A stretch of 8,615 bases of DNA. It comes from Xanthobacteraceae bacterium (GTDB lineage: Bacteria; Pseudomonadota; Alphaproteobacteria; Rhizobiales; Xanthobacteraceae). Location: NCBI GenBank assembly GCA_030040825.1, contig JASHSY010000020.1, positions 1-8,615 of the forward strand, written 5' to 3'. Under the pieces are notes generated by a model. That model worked only from the letters and a program-made list of their open reading frames with translations, had not been told where the DNA came from and did no database searches. The translations under genes were made by a program, and so were the position numbers. Shown here piece after piece: positions 1 to 6,046 of the stretch (within the stretch, counting starts at the first letter, position 1; the number at the start of each line of letters is the position of its first letter).

Positions 1-723
1 ACCGCCTATCTCGCCCGGCCGTCGCTGACGCCGCGGCCGTTCAGCGAGCGGCTCGACGGTAATGGCAAGGCGCGCGTTTATTTGCGGCACTATCCGGTTC
101 TGCAAATGACCGCGCTTGCGATCGACAATGTCGCGGTGGTGGCGGTCCCGATCCCGGCGCCCGGCGCACCGTTCGGCAGGGGCTATCTACTCGAAGCCTG
201 GGACGGCCTGCCGCCCGGACGGCCGCAGGCGCTCGATCTGTTCCACATGCTGTTTCGCGAAGGACGGCAGAACATCGCCGTCGCTTACGACGCCGGCTAC
301 GCGGTCCAAAGCGAAAGCGCGACCGTGCCGGCGGCGCCCGGGCCTTACGTTGTGACGGCCGCGGCGCCGTTCGGGCCGTGGGCGAGCGACAACGGCGTCA
401 CTTATAATACTTATAACAATGACACGGCGCTCACAGCGGTGGCGGGCACACCCAGCGCCGGACAATATAATGTATCGGCGGGCGTTTATACCTTCGCGGC
501 CGCCGACGCCGGCGCCAACGTGCTGATTTCGTATGGCTTTATCCCCGCCGCCATCAACAACGCTTGCATCGAGTGGGTGGCCGAGCGCTACCGGTACCGT
601 ACCCGCATCGGCCAAAGCGCGCAGACCGTGTCCGGACAGATGACGTCTGCCTTTAGCCTGAAGGACATGCCGGATTTTGTTCGCGCTTCGCTCGATCCTT
701 ATCGGAGCGTGGTGGGAATCTGA
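1..723 (+). CDS. Phage head-tail connector (gp6-like), 5' partial
   Basis: The reading frame is open from the first base, so the N-terminus lies outside the window; the TTG at 82 is internal, not a start. About 240 residues are visible. The order of parts fits rhizobial gp6-type connectors: a segment ending in an NGKARVYLRHYPV-like strand, a strand entering the 'IDNVAV' region, a WDGLPPGRPQ loop, then 'IAVAYDAGY', a beta-rich insert (445-540), and a C-terminal helix 'ACIEWVAERYRYRTRIG' followed by 'KDMPDFVRASLDPY'. Such proteins form a ring under the portal and join head to tail. The stop at 721-723 is five bases from the stop of the convergent DUF2235 gene. Function is assigned from family recall and position; the helical domain expected upstream is not visible. 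Confidence 0.82.
   Translation, partial: TAYLARPSLTPRPFSERLDGNGKARVYLRHYPVLQMTALAIDNVAVVAVPIPAPGAPFGRGYLLEAWDGLPPGRPQALDLFHMLFREGRQNIAVAYDAGYAVQSESATVPAAPGPYVVTAAAPFGPWASDNGVTYNTYNNDTALTAVAGTPSAGQYNVSAGVYTFAAADAGANVLISYGFIPAAINNACIEWVAERYRYRTRIGQSAQTVSGQMTSAFSLKDMPDFVRASLDPYRSVVGI
445..540 (+). other. Beta-rich module inside the connector, shared with the tail tube
   Basis: Thirty-two codons running from GTPSAGQY to VLISYGF. It aligns without gaps to 4552-4647 in the tail tube gene: by my count 17 of 32 residues are identical, including P, GQY, V, GVY, F, AD, G, A, VLI and Y. This is probably a small surface hairpin or Ig-like decoration reused in two virion proteins. Confidence 0.75.
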
Positions 724-728
724 CTGCC

Positions 729-1916
729 TCAATCGGGTGCTGCACTGCCCGGCGCGGTGGCGACGACCGAGTTCGTCAAATCGGCAATCTGCACGTTGTA
801 GCGCGCGGCCCATGCCGCCAGGTTCGGCGGCCGATAGCTCGGATTACTATTCCAACGCGCGAAGACCGACGCATCAATTGTCTCATTGACGTTGCTGTCG
901 CTGCCGCCATCGGCCGGCGAGGGCGGCGCACCGATCGGCCGGTAGTAGGGGCGGCTGAACAGGCGATAAGCGCCATACATAAAGTCTGCGTAGGAATCGG
1001 CGACCGGGGCGATCGTTTCGTTGCCGTCGAGATCGACATCATTGCGAAACGCCAGGCCGTGCAGCGAAGCCTTCTTCATCAGCCAGCGGAGCGGAACCTG
1101 CGGCAGGATATCGTTTTGGTAACCGCCGCCAACATTGGCGTGTGCGCCGACGAACCAACGCTGCTCGACGCTTGACAGCGGCCGCGGTGGCGGCGCTTCG
1201 GGATTGGGAACGTCGGTGTGCCGCACCGTCCATAGCGTCGGCGAAAACGCCAGCCGGTGCTCGTCGACGGCCAGCGCGTGAAATCCATTGTCGATCGGGC
1301 GGCGCAGCCCGGTGGCCATGAAATGATAATTTGAATATCTGAAGCCTTCAAAGCTGAGCCACGGCACGCCGAGGTCACCCACCGTGTCCCACACGCCGAC
1401 CAGCTTGATATGAATCGCCATCGAATATTTGAGCATCCATTGCTCTTCGATGGTGAAGTCGCCGGTTTCGCCATTTGCTTGTGCGTCCAGCAGCGCCCAG
1501 AGCGTACGGGCGTTCGCGCGGCGATATCGGTTGTAGAGCTGCTTCACGCCGAGCGCGCCGCCGGCCTTCAACAGGCCGCATTTGGCGATGAAGCCGGCAA
1601 GACTGCGCGCCGTGTAAGCGCCGCGGGAAAAGCCGATGATGAAAATCTCGTCGCCGGGATCGTAGGTATCGACAAGCCATTGGTAGGCGTCGGTGATGAT
1701 TGTATCGACGCCGTCGCCGAATAGCCCGCCGAACAACCCGCTGACGCCCTTTTCGTAGTAGGCGAGCTGCGGCGTCCCGTCGACGCTCGCCGGCGCGCAC
1801 AGCGACCGCAACCGCCACACATTGGTGTCGTCGCCGACCGCGTTCCAGGTGCCGTCGAGAAACACCGCGAGCCGCTTGGTCTGCGCGGGCTTCGTTATCG
1901 CAGGCGCTTCGGTCAC
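729..1916 (-). CDS. DUF2235 alpha/beta hydrolase (Tle1-like phospholipase fold)
   Basis: A 395-residue protein of the DUF2235 family, the fold of type VI secretion Tle1 phospholipase effectors. Visible motifs: N-terminal strand 'LAVFLDGTWN' (residues 16-25); nucleophile elbow GFSRGAYTAR with Ser97; a VGVWDTVGDLG segment with Asp177; and 'FVGAHANVGGGY' with His259. These give a plausible Ser-Asp-His triad. Start: a TTG at 1922 touches GAGGAG directly, whereas the GTG at 1916 has GAGGAG (1923-1928) six bases upstream, so I chose GTG. No signal peptide or membrane segment is seen. It runs against the structural operon, converging on the connector, and is divergent from a small membrane protein gene. 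It is likely cargo (moron). Substrate and whether it is exported are unknown; no VgrG, PAAR or other secretion gene is in view. Confidence 0.87.
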   Translation of the reverse strand: MTEAPAITKPAQTKRLAVFLDGTWNAVGDDTNVWRLRSLCAPASVDGTPQLAYYEKGVSGLFGGLFGDGVDTIITDAYQWLVDTYDPGDEIFIIGFSRGAYTARSLAGFIAKCGLLKAGGALGVKQLYNRYRRANARTLWALLDAQANGETGDFTIEEQWMLKYSMAIHIKLVGVWDTVGDLGVPWLSFEGFRYSNYHFMATGLRRPIDNGFHALAVDEHRLAFSPTLWTVRHTDVPNPEAPPPRPLSSVEQRWFVGAHANVGGGYQNDILPQVPLRWLMKKASLHGLAFRNDVDLDGNETIAPVADSYADFMYGAYRLFSRPYYRPIGAPPSPADGGSDSNVNETIDASVFARWNSNPSYRPPNLAAWAARYNVQIADLTNSVVATAPGSAAPD

Positions 1917-1922
1917 GGCCAA

Positions 1923-1928
1923 CTCCTC
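1923..1928 (-). promoter_or_regulatory. Ribosome binding site deciding the DUF2235 start
   Basis: GAGGAG on the - strand, six bases before the GTG at 1916-1914. The alternative TTG at 1922 would have no spacer, so this site favours the GTG. Confidence 0.6.
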
Positions 1929-1943
1929 GCCCGGGAATATCGG

Positions 1944-2120
1944 ATGCGAACGCTGATGCTGCTCACTACAGCCTTCTGGAGCTGCGTGTTTTTGTTGGCG
2001 GCCGGACTGATGGCCGCGGCGCGATCGCCGCCCGCCGCCTATGCCGCCGCCATCCTGGGCGTGGCGGCGATCGGCGCGCTGTGCATTTCGCTATTCATTA
2101 TATGGCTGACGGCCGCCTAG
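1944..2120 (+). CDS. Small two-helix membrane protein
   Basis: A 58-residue ORF with two hydrophobic stretches, about residues 4-26 and 33-56, separated by a short RSPP turn. This makes a helical hairpin of the inner membrane. Only one basic residue precedes helix 1 and one lies in the turn. Codon third positions are mostly G/C, as in neighbouring real genes. The ATG at 1944 has only a weak GGGA upstream (1933-1936). The stop at 2118-2120 is 16 bases before the gp10-like start, so it may be co-transcribed with the tail genes. It starts 27 bases from the divergent DUF2235 start. I do not recognise a family. Possible roles are an immunity or membrane partner of the hydrolase, or a small phage membrane protein such as a holin-like one; both are inference. 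Confidence 0.55.
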   Translation: MRTLMLLTTAFWSCVFLLAAGLMAAARSPPAAYAAAILGVAAIGALCISLFIIWLTAA

Positions 2121-2136
2121 GCCAACCGAGGACAAT

Positions 2137-2607
2137 ATGCTCGCACTTTCGTTGCGTGACGGCGTCTCGGTGGCGCTGGCGGCCATGCCTGAACGCGTGC
2201 AGGCGGCGCTGGTCGAAAAGGCCAATGCGCTTGCGGCCGAGCTGGAAGCAAGCGTGCAGCAGAAACTTGCCGGCGGCGTGCTCAACCCGCGCACCGGCGC
2301 GCTCGCGCGCTCGATCGTCACCACGATCATGGAGTCCGCTGCCGGCATCTCGGTAAGCGTCGCGTCGAACGGCGACGTGAAATATGCGGCGATCCATGAA
2401 TTCGGCGGCACCATCCCGCCGCATGAGATCGTGCCGGACAAGGCAAGAGCGCTCGCCTTTGCGATTGGCAAGCAAGTCTTCGCCCGGCGGGTCAACCTGC
2501 CGGCTGTGACCATGCCGGAGCGGTCTTACTTGCGCTCGTCGCTGGCGGAGATGGCGGATGAGATCAGGGATGGGCTGAGCGAGGCGGTTGTTGAAGCTGT
2601 GCAATGA
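2137..2607 (+). CDS. HK97 gp10-like phage protein (minor tail / neck)
   Basis: A 156-residue protein with the hallmarks of the HK97 gp10 family: an N-terminal helical part, the 'GALARSI' strand, the central 'YAAIHEFGGTIPPHEIVP' motif (about residues 87-104), a 'RALAFAIGKQVFARRVNLPAV' segment, then 'MPERSYLRSSLAEM' near the C-terminus. Members act at the head-tail interface or as minor tail proteins in siphovirus-like phages. Start ATG 2137 is preceded by CGAGGA (2127-2132). Length and motif order look complete. It follows the small membrane protein by 16 bases and lies upstream of the terminator gene, as in other HK97-like modules, except that a degraded cargo fragment now separates the two. 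Confidence 0.9.
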   Translation: MLALSLRDGVSVALAAMPERVQAALVEKANALAAELEASVQQKLAGGVLNPRTGALARSIVTTIMESAAGISVSVASNGDVKYAAIHEFGGTIPPHEIVPDKARALAFAIGKQVFARRVNLPAVTMPERSYLRSSLAEMADEIRDGLSEAVVEAVQ

Positions 2608-2674
2608 CGTCGGCCCGAAAACTTGGGTCGGCATACCTTTCAAATCATCCATCGAATTATGGAGCCTGATCACC

Positions 2675-2931
2675 ATGCACGCGATGCCGGGGTTGCGTGG
2701 GTTTTCGCTCGCGTGGCGACGAAAAGTGAGCGACATATCGTGCGATGAAGATGGCGTATTTGTCGGCGACGTTCCACTTCTGGAGCGCCCGCGGACCCTC
2801 GGCAATGAGTGTTGGAACGTTCGGCCTGTTGGCGACATCAACAACGATCCGTCCCTCGCGCACAGCTGGAATTTCCCTCGAACCTTGATTTTGCGGGGAG
2901 CGTCGGCGACCGTCGGCACTCAACGACATAA
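2675..2931 (+). pseudogene. Decayed fragment of a rhizobial hypothetical gene
   Basis: From ATG 2675 (GGAG at 2661-2664) one frame reads 'GFSLAWRRKVSDISCDEDG', 'VFVGDVPLLER' and 'WNVRPVGDINND', a pattern I recall from the N-terminal part of uncharacterised Bradyrhizobium-type proteins. After codon 2846 that frame turns into unlikely sequence and ends at 2948-2950. The -1 frame from 2848 reads 'LEFPSNLDFAGSVGD', closer to what the family carries next, and stops at 2929-2931. I therefore call a frameshifted, C-terminally truncated remnant. Alternatively the unbroken 91-codon frame, whose TGA overlaps the next ATG (ATGA), may still be translated. The recall is not backed by a search. Confidence 0.5.
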
Positions 2932-2946
2932 AAAGGGACGACTTGG

Positions 2947-3393
2947 ATGACCTTGGTCACCCGCGAACAGATATCCGCCGCCTTTTTCGACCTCATCGCC
3001 GGCGCGGCGGATTTCACCGCGACCAGCCGGCGCTTCGTGCATTGGGACCAAGTGAACGAAACGCAGATGCCGTTTCTCACCATGCTCAAGACCGGCGAGG
3101 TGCGCGGCCGGCAGAACGAGGGCCTGCCGACGCTCACCATCAACGCGCATGTCTTTATTTATATGTCCGCCGGCATGGATCCCGACGACACGCCCGACAC
3201 CGCCATGAATGGGTTGCTTGACGCGATCGACGCGGCGGTCGCGCCAGTTGGTGCCGACGCGCTCACCGGCAACAAGCAGACGCTCGGCGGCCTCGTTTCG
3301 CATTGTTATCCGTTCGGCCCGGTGTTCATCGATACCGGCGACGTCGACGGCAAGGCCGTCGCCGCAATCCCGTTCCAGATTTTGGTGCCGTAG
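2947..3393 (+). CDS. Tail terminator / tail completion protein
   Basis: A 148-residue protein matching the tail terminator (gpU/gp11-like, DUF3168-like) position and shape. It has an N-terminal helix 'REQISAAFFDLI', then strands around 'FLTMLKTGEVRGRQ' and 'LTINAHVFIYM', a helix 'TAMNGLLDAIDAAVAP', and a C-terminal 'VFIDTGDVDGKAVAAIPFQILV' strand pair. The terminator caps the tail tube and meets the neck. Start ATG 2947 has AGGGA at 2934-2938. The stop (3391-3393) is 16 bases from the convergent vapC stop. The gene lies directly before the tail tube except for the VapBC cargo. The functional call depends on position plus fold-like pattern, so the exact family is less sure than its place in the tail module. 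Confidence 0.75.
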   Translation: MTLVTREQISAAFFDLIAGAADFTATSRRFVHWDQVNETQMPFLTMLKTGEVRGRQNEGLPTLTINAHVFIYMSAGMDPDDTPDTAMNGLLDAIDAAVAPVGADALTGNKQTLGGLVSHCYPFGPVFIDTGDVDGKAVAAIPFQILVP

Positions 3394-3409
3394 TAAGCCC
3401 GCCGGCCGG

Positions 3410-3811
3410 TCACGCTTTGGCGATGTCGGTTTGCCCGAAGTCCGCGCCCTTAAACAAAAGTCGGGCGTTGTGAGCTTGGGTACAGGCGTAAGACAAGCAG
3501 TCGCCAAAATTCAGACCGGCGCGGTTTCTCCGCCCCTTGCCGTAGCGTTCAAACGCGGCCACCGCACCATGTGCAATTTCTTCATTGATTGGGACAATTT
3601 CGATCTCCGCTTCACGCAGCAAGCGGGTGACAAGGGCATCGGCGGCGGTCGGCGATACGTCGATAAGCGTGGCGAGGCGCATCGACGACTCGAGAATGAC
3701 GTGTCCGGCTGAAATTCGCCGGCCGTCGGCGGCCAGCTTTTCCGCGAAGGTCGCTGCATCCGCTTCGTCTGCGAGCATCGCAACCATGGCGGAGCTGTCG
3801 ATAAAGATCAC
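3410..3811 (-). CDS. vapC: VapC-type PIN-domain toxin ribonuclease
   Basis: A 133-residue PIN-domain protein. Acidic metal-binding residues are in their expected places: Asp5 (MIFIDSSA), Glu41 (VILES), Asp104 (LNFGDCLSYA) and Asp124 in 'FKGADFGQTD'. Length is normal for VapC and all key residues are present, so it is likely an active Mg-dependent endoribonuclease that blocks translation when free of VapB. Its ATG overlaps the end of vapB by four bases (ATGA), the usual coupled toxin-antitoxin layout with antitoxin first. It is on the strand opposite to the tail genes. In a prophage it may act in maintenance or phage exclusion; that is inference. Confidence 0.93.
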   Translation of the reverse strand: MIFIDSSAMVAMLADEADAATFAEKLAADGRRISAGHVILESSMRLATLIDVSPTAADALVTRLLREAEIEIVPINEEIAHGAVAAFERYGKGRRNRAGLNFGDCLSYACTQAHNARLLFKGADFGQTDIAKA

Positions 3812-4047
3812 GAATTGCCCCAGAGGTCGTCGATCTCGCGTTTGTTGACGGTCCGGCCGCCCTTGCCGCGGCGAAGGCGTGCTGCGTCTCGCGCAATGTC
3901 GGCGATGCGCTCGGACAACGGGCGCGCTTCCTGGGCGAGCGCACTTTCGAGCGCCGTCACAACCGCCTGGGTCATTGTTATGCCCCTGCGAGCTGCCAGC
4001 CGTTTGGCAAGGCTGGCAGCGCGGTTATCACGAATATGCAAGGCCAT
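3808..4047 (-). CDS. vapB: VapB-type antitoxin (PSK transcription-factor family)
   Basis: A 79-residue protein starting MALHIRDNRAASLAKRLAA, the typical opening of Rv0623/PSK-type VapB antitoxins with a ribbon-helix-helix-like DNA-binding N-terminus ('GITMTQAVVTALESALA', residues 22-38). The C-terminal tail is basic then acidic ('GKGGRTVNKREIDDLWG'), the part expected to wrap and inhibit VapC. ATG 4047 has no strong ribosome binding site (GGCAACGGAC just upstream). It overlaps vapC by four bases. Two inverted repeats upstream (4069-4084, 4087-4100) lie over and beside a candidate promoter, fitting autoregulation by the VapBC complex. Confidence 0.9.
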   Translation of the reverse strand: MALHIRDNRAASLAKRLAARRGITMTQAVVTALESALAQEARPLSERIADIARDAARLRRGKGGRTVNKREIDDLWGNS

Positions 4048-4068
4048 GTCCGTTGCCTATACGAAAAC

Positions 4069-4100
4069 GTCTACACAAATAGACCTGCGTGTATATACGC
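4069..4100. promoter_or_regulatory. Paired inverted repeats, probable VapBC operator
   Basis: GTCTA-CACAAA-TAGAC (4069-4084) is a perfect 5-bp dyad with a 6-base centre. Two bases later GCGTGTA-TATACGC (4087-4100) is a 14-base dyad with one mismatched pair. They sit between vapB and its candidate -10 and over the -10, which is where autorepressor sites of toxin-antitoxin operons are usually found. Binding is inferred. Confidence 0.45.
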
Positions 4101-4120
4101 CATTTCGACGCCGGGCGCAA
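4092..4120 (-). promoter_or_regulatory. Candidate vapBC promoter
   Basis: Read on the - strand: TTGCGC (4120-4115) as -35, a 17-base spacer, and TATATA (4097-4092) as -10. Transcription would begin near 4085, about 38 bases before vapB. The match to the -35 consensus is modest. The dyads at 4069-4084 and 4087-4100 overlap the start region and the -10. Confidence 0.4.
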
Positions 4121-4130
4121 TGCCTGGCGT
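4108..4130 (+). promoter_or_regulatory. Hairpin in the leader of the tail tube gene
   Basis: Nine-bp stem ACGCCGGGC / GCCTGGCGT with one G-U pair and a GCAAT loop. It lies 14 bases before the AGGAGA ribosome binding site (4145-4150) of the major tail protein. No T-tract follows, so it is not a typical terminator. It could stabilise or define the 5' end of the highly expressed tail tube message. Confidence 0.3.
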
Positions 4131-4158
4131 TTGCGTGAAAATCCAGGAGATCCCCATC

Positions 4159-4899
4159 ATGACCCAATTCGCCTTCGGCAGCGGCACACTCATCGGCAAA
4201 CGTACCGACGTGACCGGCCTGCCGCCGTGCCTGCTCGGCACCTTGCAAGACGTGTCGCTCGATTTCGACCGCAAAATCGAGACGTTGCTCGGCCAGTACA
4301 ACATGGCGGTGGCGGCCGGCGGCGGCGAGTTCAAGATCACCGGCAAGGCCAAGTTTGCCCGCCTGCAGGCCACCCAGATCAACAATCTGTTCCTCGGCCA
4401 GACACTGAGCGCCAACAGCATGCTGGAAATGACCACCGGGGAATCCGACACCGTCGCCTCGGGCGCGGTCACGGTGGCCAACAGTGCGACGTTCGTCGAG
4501 GATTACGGTGTGTTCTACGCTTCGACCGGCGTCCAGCTTTCGCCGGTCGCTTCGTCGCCGACGCAGGGTCAATACAGTGTGGCAAGCGGCGTCTACAGCT
4601 TCAACACAGCCGACAACGGCGCCGCCGTGCTCATCTACTACAGTTACACTGTCGCTTCCGGCAACAAGATCGCGCTTGCCAATCAGTTCACCGGCCCGCT
4701 GCCGATGTTCGAAATTTCGCTGAAAGAGACGTTCAATTATTTCGGCACCAGCAAGGACCTGCTGGTCAAGCTCAACGCCTGCGTCTCATCGAAATTGTCG
4801 CTGCCGTTCTCCAATCAGAAATTCACCGTCGCCGAATTCGATTTCCAGGCGATCGCAGACTCTTCGAACAACATCGGCACCATCAGCCTGAGCGAATAA
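4159..4899 (+). CDS. Major tail tube protein
   Basis: A 246-residue protein from ATG 4159, chosen because AGGAGA at 4145-4150 gives an 8-base spacer; the open frame continues upstream to 4036 but that part lies over the vapB promoter. The pattern fits phage tail tube subunits: 'FAFGSGTLIGKRTDV' at the start, 'LGTLQDVSLDFDRKIETLLGQYNMAVA' (the tube strand pair), 'FKITGKAKFARLQATQINNLFLG', and a C-terminal strand 'FEISLKETFNYFGTSKDLLVKLNACV' ending with 'FDFQAIADSSNNIGTISLSE'. Between them sits a beta-rich insert (residues about 132-163) also found in the connector. Subunits stack as hexameric rings around the tape measure. The gene is flanked by antisense cargo on both sides. Confidence 0.85.
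   Translation: MTQFAFGSGTLIGKRTDVTGLPPCLLGTLQDVSLDFDRKIETLLGQYNMAVAAGGGEFKITGKAKFARLQATQINNLFLGQTLSANSMLEMTTGESDTVASGAVTVANSATFVEDYGVFYASTGVQLSPVASSPTQGQYSVASGVYSFNTADNGAAVLIYYSYTVASGNKIALANQFTGPLPMFEISLKETFNYFGTSKDLLVKLNACVSSKLSLPFSNQKFTVAEFDFQAIADSSNNIGTISLSE
4552..4647 (+). other. Beta-rich module inside the tail tube, shared with the connector
   Basis: Thirty-two codons from 'SSPTQGQY' to 'VLIYYSY' align without gaps to connector codons 445-540. It follows 'VANSATFVEDYGVFYASTG', which also resembles the approach to the connector module. It is probably a solvent-exposed decoration. Confidence 0.75.
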
Positions 4900-4913
4900 C
4901 GGCGCCTGAAGCA

Positions 4914-5939
4914 TTAACCGACAAACAGGCTTTTGGCATCGTCAAACACCGCTTTCGTCAGCATGCGCAGTTCATCTGTGGCGTAAGGCAAATTAGGCAT
5001 ATACTTGGCGACAAGCTGGCCCACTACCCGCGCCTGAGCTGCATCATTTCGCCGTTTGATCGGCTCGCGGTTGAGGCGTTTTGACAGCCAAAGCTTGTGG
5101 GCAGCCCAAACACGCGGGTCCGTCGTCACAATACGGCAAGGTTCACCCCTTTCGTCTATGGTGATTGCCTCGAAGGGTGGCGCGCTCTCTTGCCACGCCA
5201 ATCCCTCGATCTCGGCCGCCAGCAGATCGTCCCCATCGCTCGCGATCCGTTGGCGTTCAACTTTCCAGGGTGGGTTGCGGAGGGGTTTGATGAAATCGAC
5301 CAGATATCCTTCTTTGTTTGCCGCCCGGAATGTTTGTGCAGAACGTGCAAAACTGTGGTCGACCTTACGTAGTAACTTAATGAGTGAGGGAGTCGATATA
5401 TCTTCAGCCGCAGCAAACATGAGTCTGCTTCGTGAATCGAACAGCAAGTCGATATCATCCGTCGTCGTTAGGCCTGGATCAATGCGGACGCCGGCGACGG
5501 CTTCGTAAGCATAGATGGCGTTGGTGCCGAGAATACGGATTCCCGAGCCGAGTATTCCCGCCTGATCGAGTGCCCGAATGATCTTTGCGCCGATTAATGG
5601 TACACGACCGAGCCCAATGGCACGATTGATCGCCGCTTGCCGGGCGATGACCGCCTGCAATTCTTTCAAGCGGTCATGCGCCTCCGCACGGCCGCGTTCA
5701 TATTCGAATTTGATTGTTTCGGTTTTCTTGGATCTTAGCCCAAGCGACGTTTGTCGTCGGACCCCGGACTTAGCGTAGTGACTTCGGACGAGATATTCGC
5801 GGTCCTGGATTTTTTTCCAGACCATCGATCCTCGATAGCCGTTGGCCCGGTTTTCGGCATCGCGATAGGCGGCATAACGTTGCTGCGTATTGACAGCCTC
5901 GCGCCGTTGATCCCCGCTAAGTTCTTGAAATTCAATCAT
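4914..5939 (-). CDS. GSU2403-family nucleotidyltransferase-fold protein
   Basis: A 341-residue protein with a nucleotidyltransferase core. 'ILGTNAIYAYE' (about 136-146) supplies the glycine turn, 'TTTDDIDLLFDSR' (158-170) carries the Asp162-x-Asp164 metal pair, and 'GYLVDFIKP' supplies a third acid (Asp215). Before the core is a basic helical segment (residues 60-110, with 'RRQTSLGLRSKKTETIKFEYERGRAE' broken by charged repeats). The C-terminus is helical, with a 'WAAHKLWLSKR' motif often seen in this family (GSU2403/NTP_transf_8). All catalytic acids are present. No ribosome binding site is visible before ATG 5939. One sampled 60-base line (5281-5340) is 47% G+C, lower than the phage genes, suggesting separate origin. 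It runs against the tail operon. No partner antitoxin is adjacent. The substrate is unknown; toxin or phage-exclusion roles are guesses. Confidence 0.82.
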   Translation of the reverse strand: MIEFQELSGDQRREAVNTQQRYAAYRDAENRANGYRGSMVWKKIQDREYLVRSHYAKSGVRRQTSLGLRSKKTETIKFEYERGRAEAHDRLKELQAVIARQAAINRAIGLGRVPLIGAKIIRALDQAGILGSGIRILGTNAIYAYEAVAGVRIDPGLTTTDDIDLLFDSRSRLMFAAAEDISTPSLIKLLRKVDHSFARSAQTFRAANKEGYLVDFIKPLRNPPWKVERQRIASDGDDLLAAEIEGLAWQESAPPFEAITIDERGEPCRIVTTDPRVWAAHKLWLSKRLNREPIKRRNDAAQARVVGQLVAKYMPNLPYATDELRMLTKAVFDDAKSLFVG

Positions 5940-5954
5940 TTCAACAGTTTCGGC

Positions 5955-5960
5955 TATAAT
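5955..5960 (+). promoter_or_regulatory. Perfect TATAAT -10 box upstream of the tail chaperone
   Basis: TATAAT stands 110 bases before the chaperone start, but no good -35 is at 16-18 bases upstream (TTGAAA at 5925-5930 is 24 bases away). On the other strand the same bases give TATAGC, a possible -10 for the nucleotidyltransferase gene, leaving a very short leader. Confidence 0.3.
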
Positions 5961-5966
5961 TGAGCG

Positions 5967-6046
5967 CAGCTGTGGAAAATATCAGTTATCTGTTAAAAAT
6001 CAATAGCTTCCACAGTTGTTGCGGATATTGCCCGCAAGTGTGGAAA
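5967..6046. repeat. Three TGTGGAAA repeats (one inverted) in an intergenic region
   Basis: TGTGGAAA occurs at 5971-5978 and 6039-6046, and its near complement CTTCCACA at 6007-6014. The first and second form an 11-bp dyad, CAGCTGTGGAA (5967-5977) against TTCCACAGTTG (6008-6018), with one G-U position. Between them is the tandem ATCAGTT ATCTGTT (5981-5994). The site lies between divergent genes, so it may be an operator. The element is one base off TGTGGATAA (DnaA box), but no origin is suggested. Confidence 0.45.

Noticed and set aside
82..84. TTG as the start of the connector gene
   Set aside because: The frame is open and protein-like back to base 1, with no ribosome binding site before 82; the gene simply begins outside the window.
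2609..2632. Hairpin after the gp10-like stop as a terminator
   Set aside because: Eight pairs with two wobbles and an 8-base loop, followed by ATACCTTTC instead of a T-tract; too weak to call.
2098..2919. Long - strand ORF (273 codons) over the gp10-like gene
   Set aside because: It is Arg/His-rich and antisense to a gene with clear family motifs; its length is a by-product of high G+C.
2657..2929. 90-codon - strand ORF in the gap before the tail terminator
   Set aside because: The + strand reading carries the recognisable motifs (VFVGDVPLLER and others); the - strand product resembles nothing I know.
3394..3409. CCGGCCGG palindrome between the tail terminator and vapC as a bidirectional terminator
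   Set aside because: Only an 8-base self-complementary run without loop or T-tract; expected in high-G+C DNA.
4089..5084. 331-codon + strand ORF overlapping the tail tube
   Set aside because: Arg/Gln-rich shadow of the tube frame running into antisense cargo; no start signal or family pattern.
5967..6046. TGTGGAAA repeats as DnaA boxes or an origin
   Set aside because: They differ from TGTGGATAA, there is no replication gene nearby, and the setting is a tail module.
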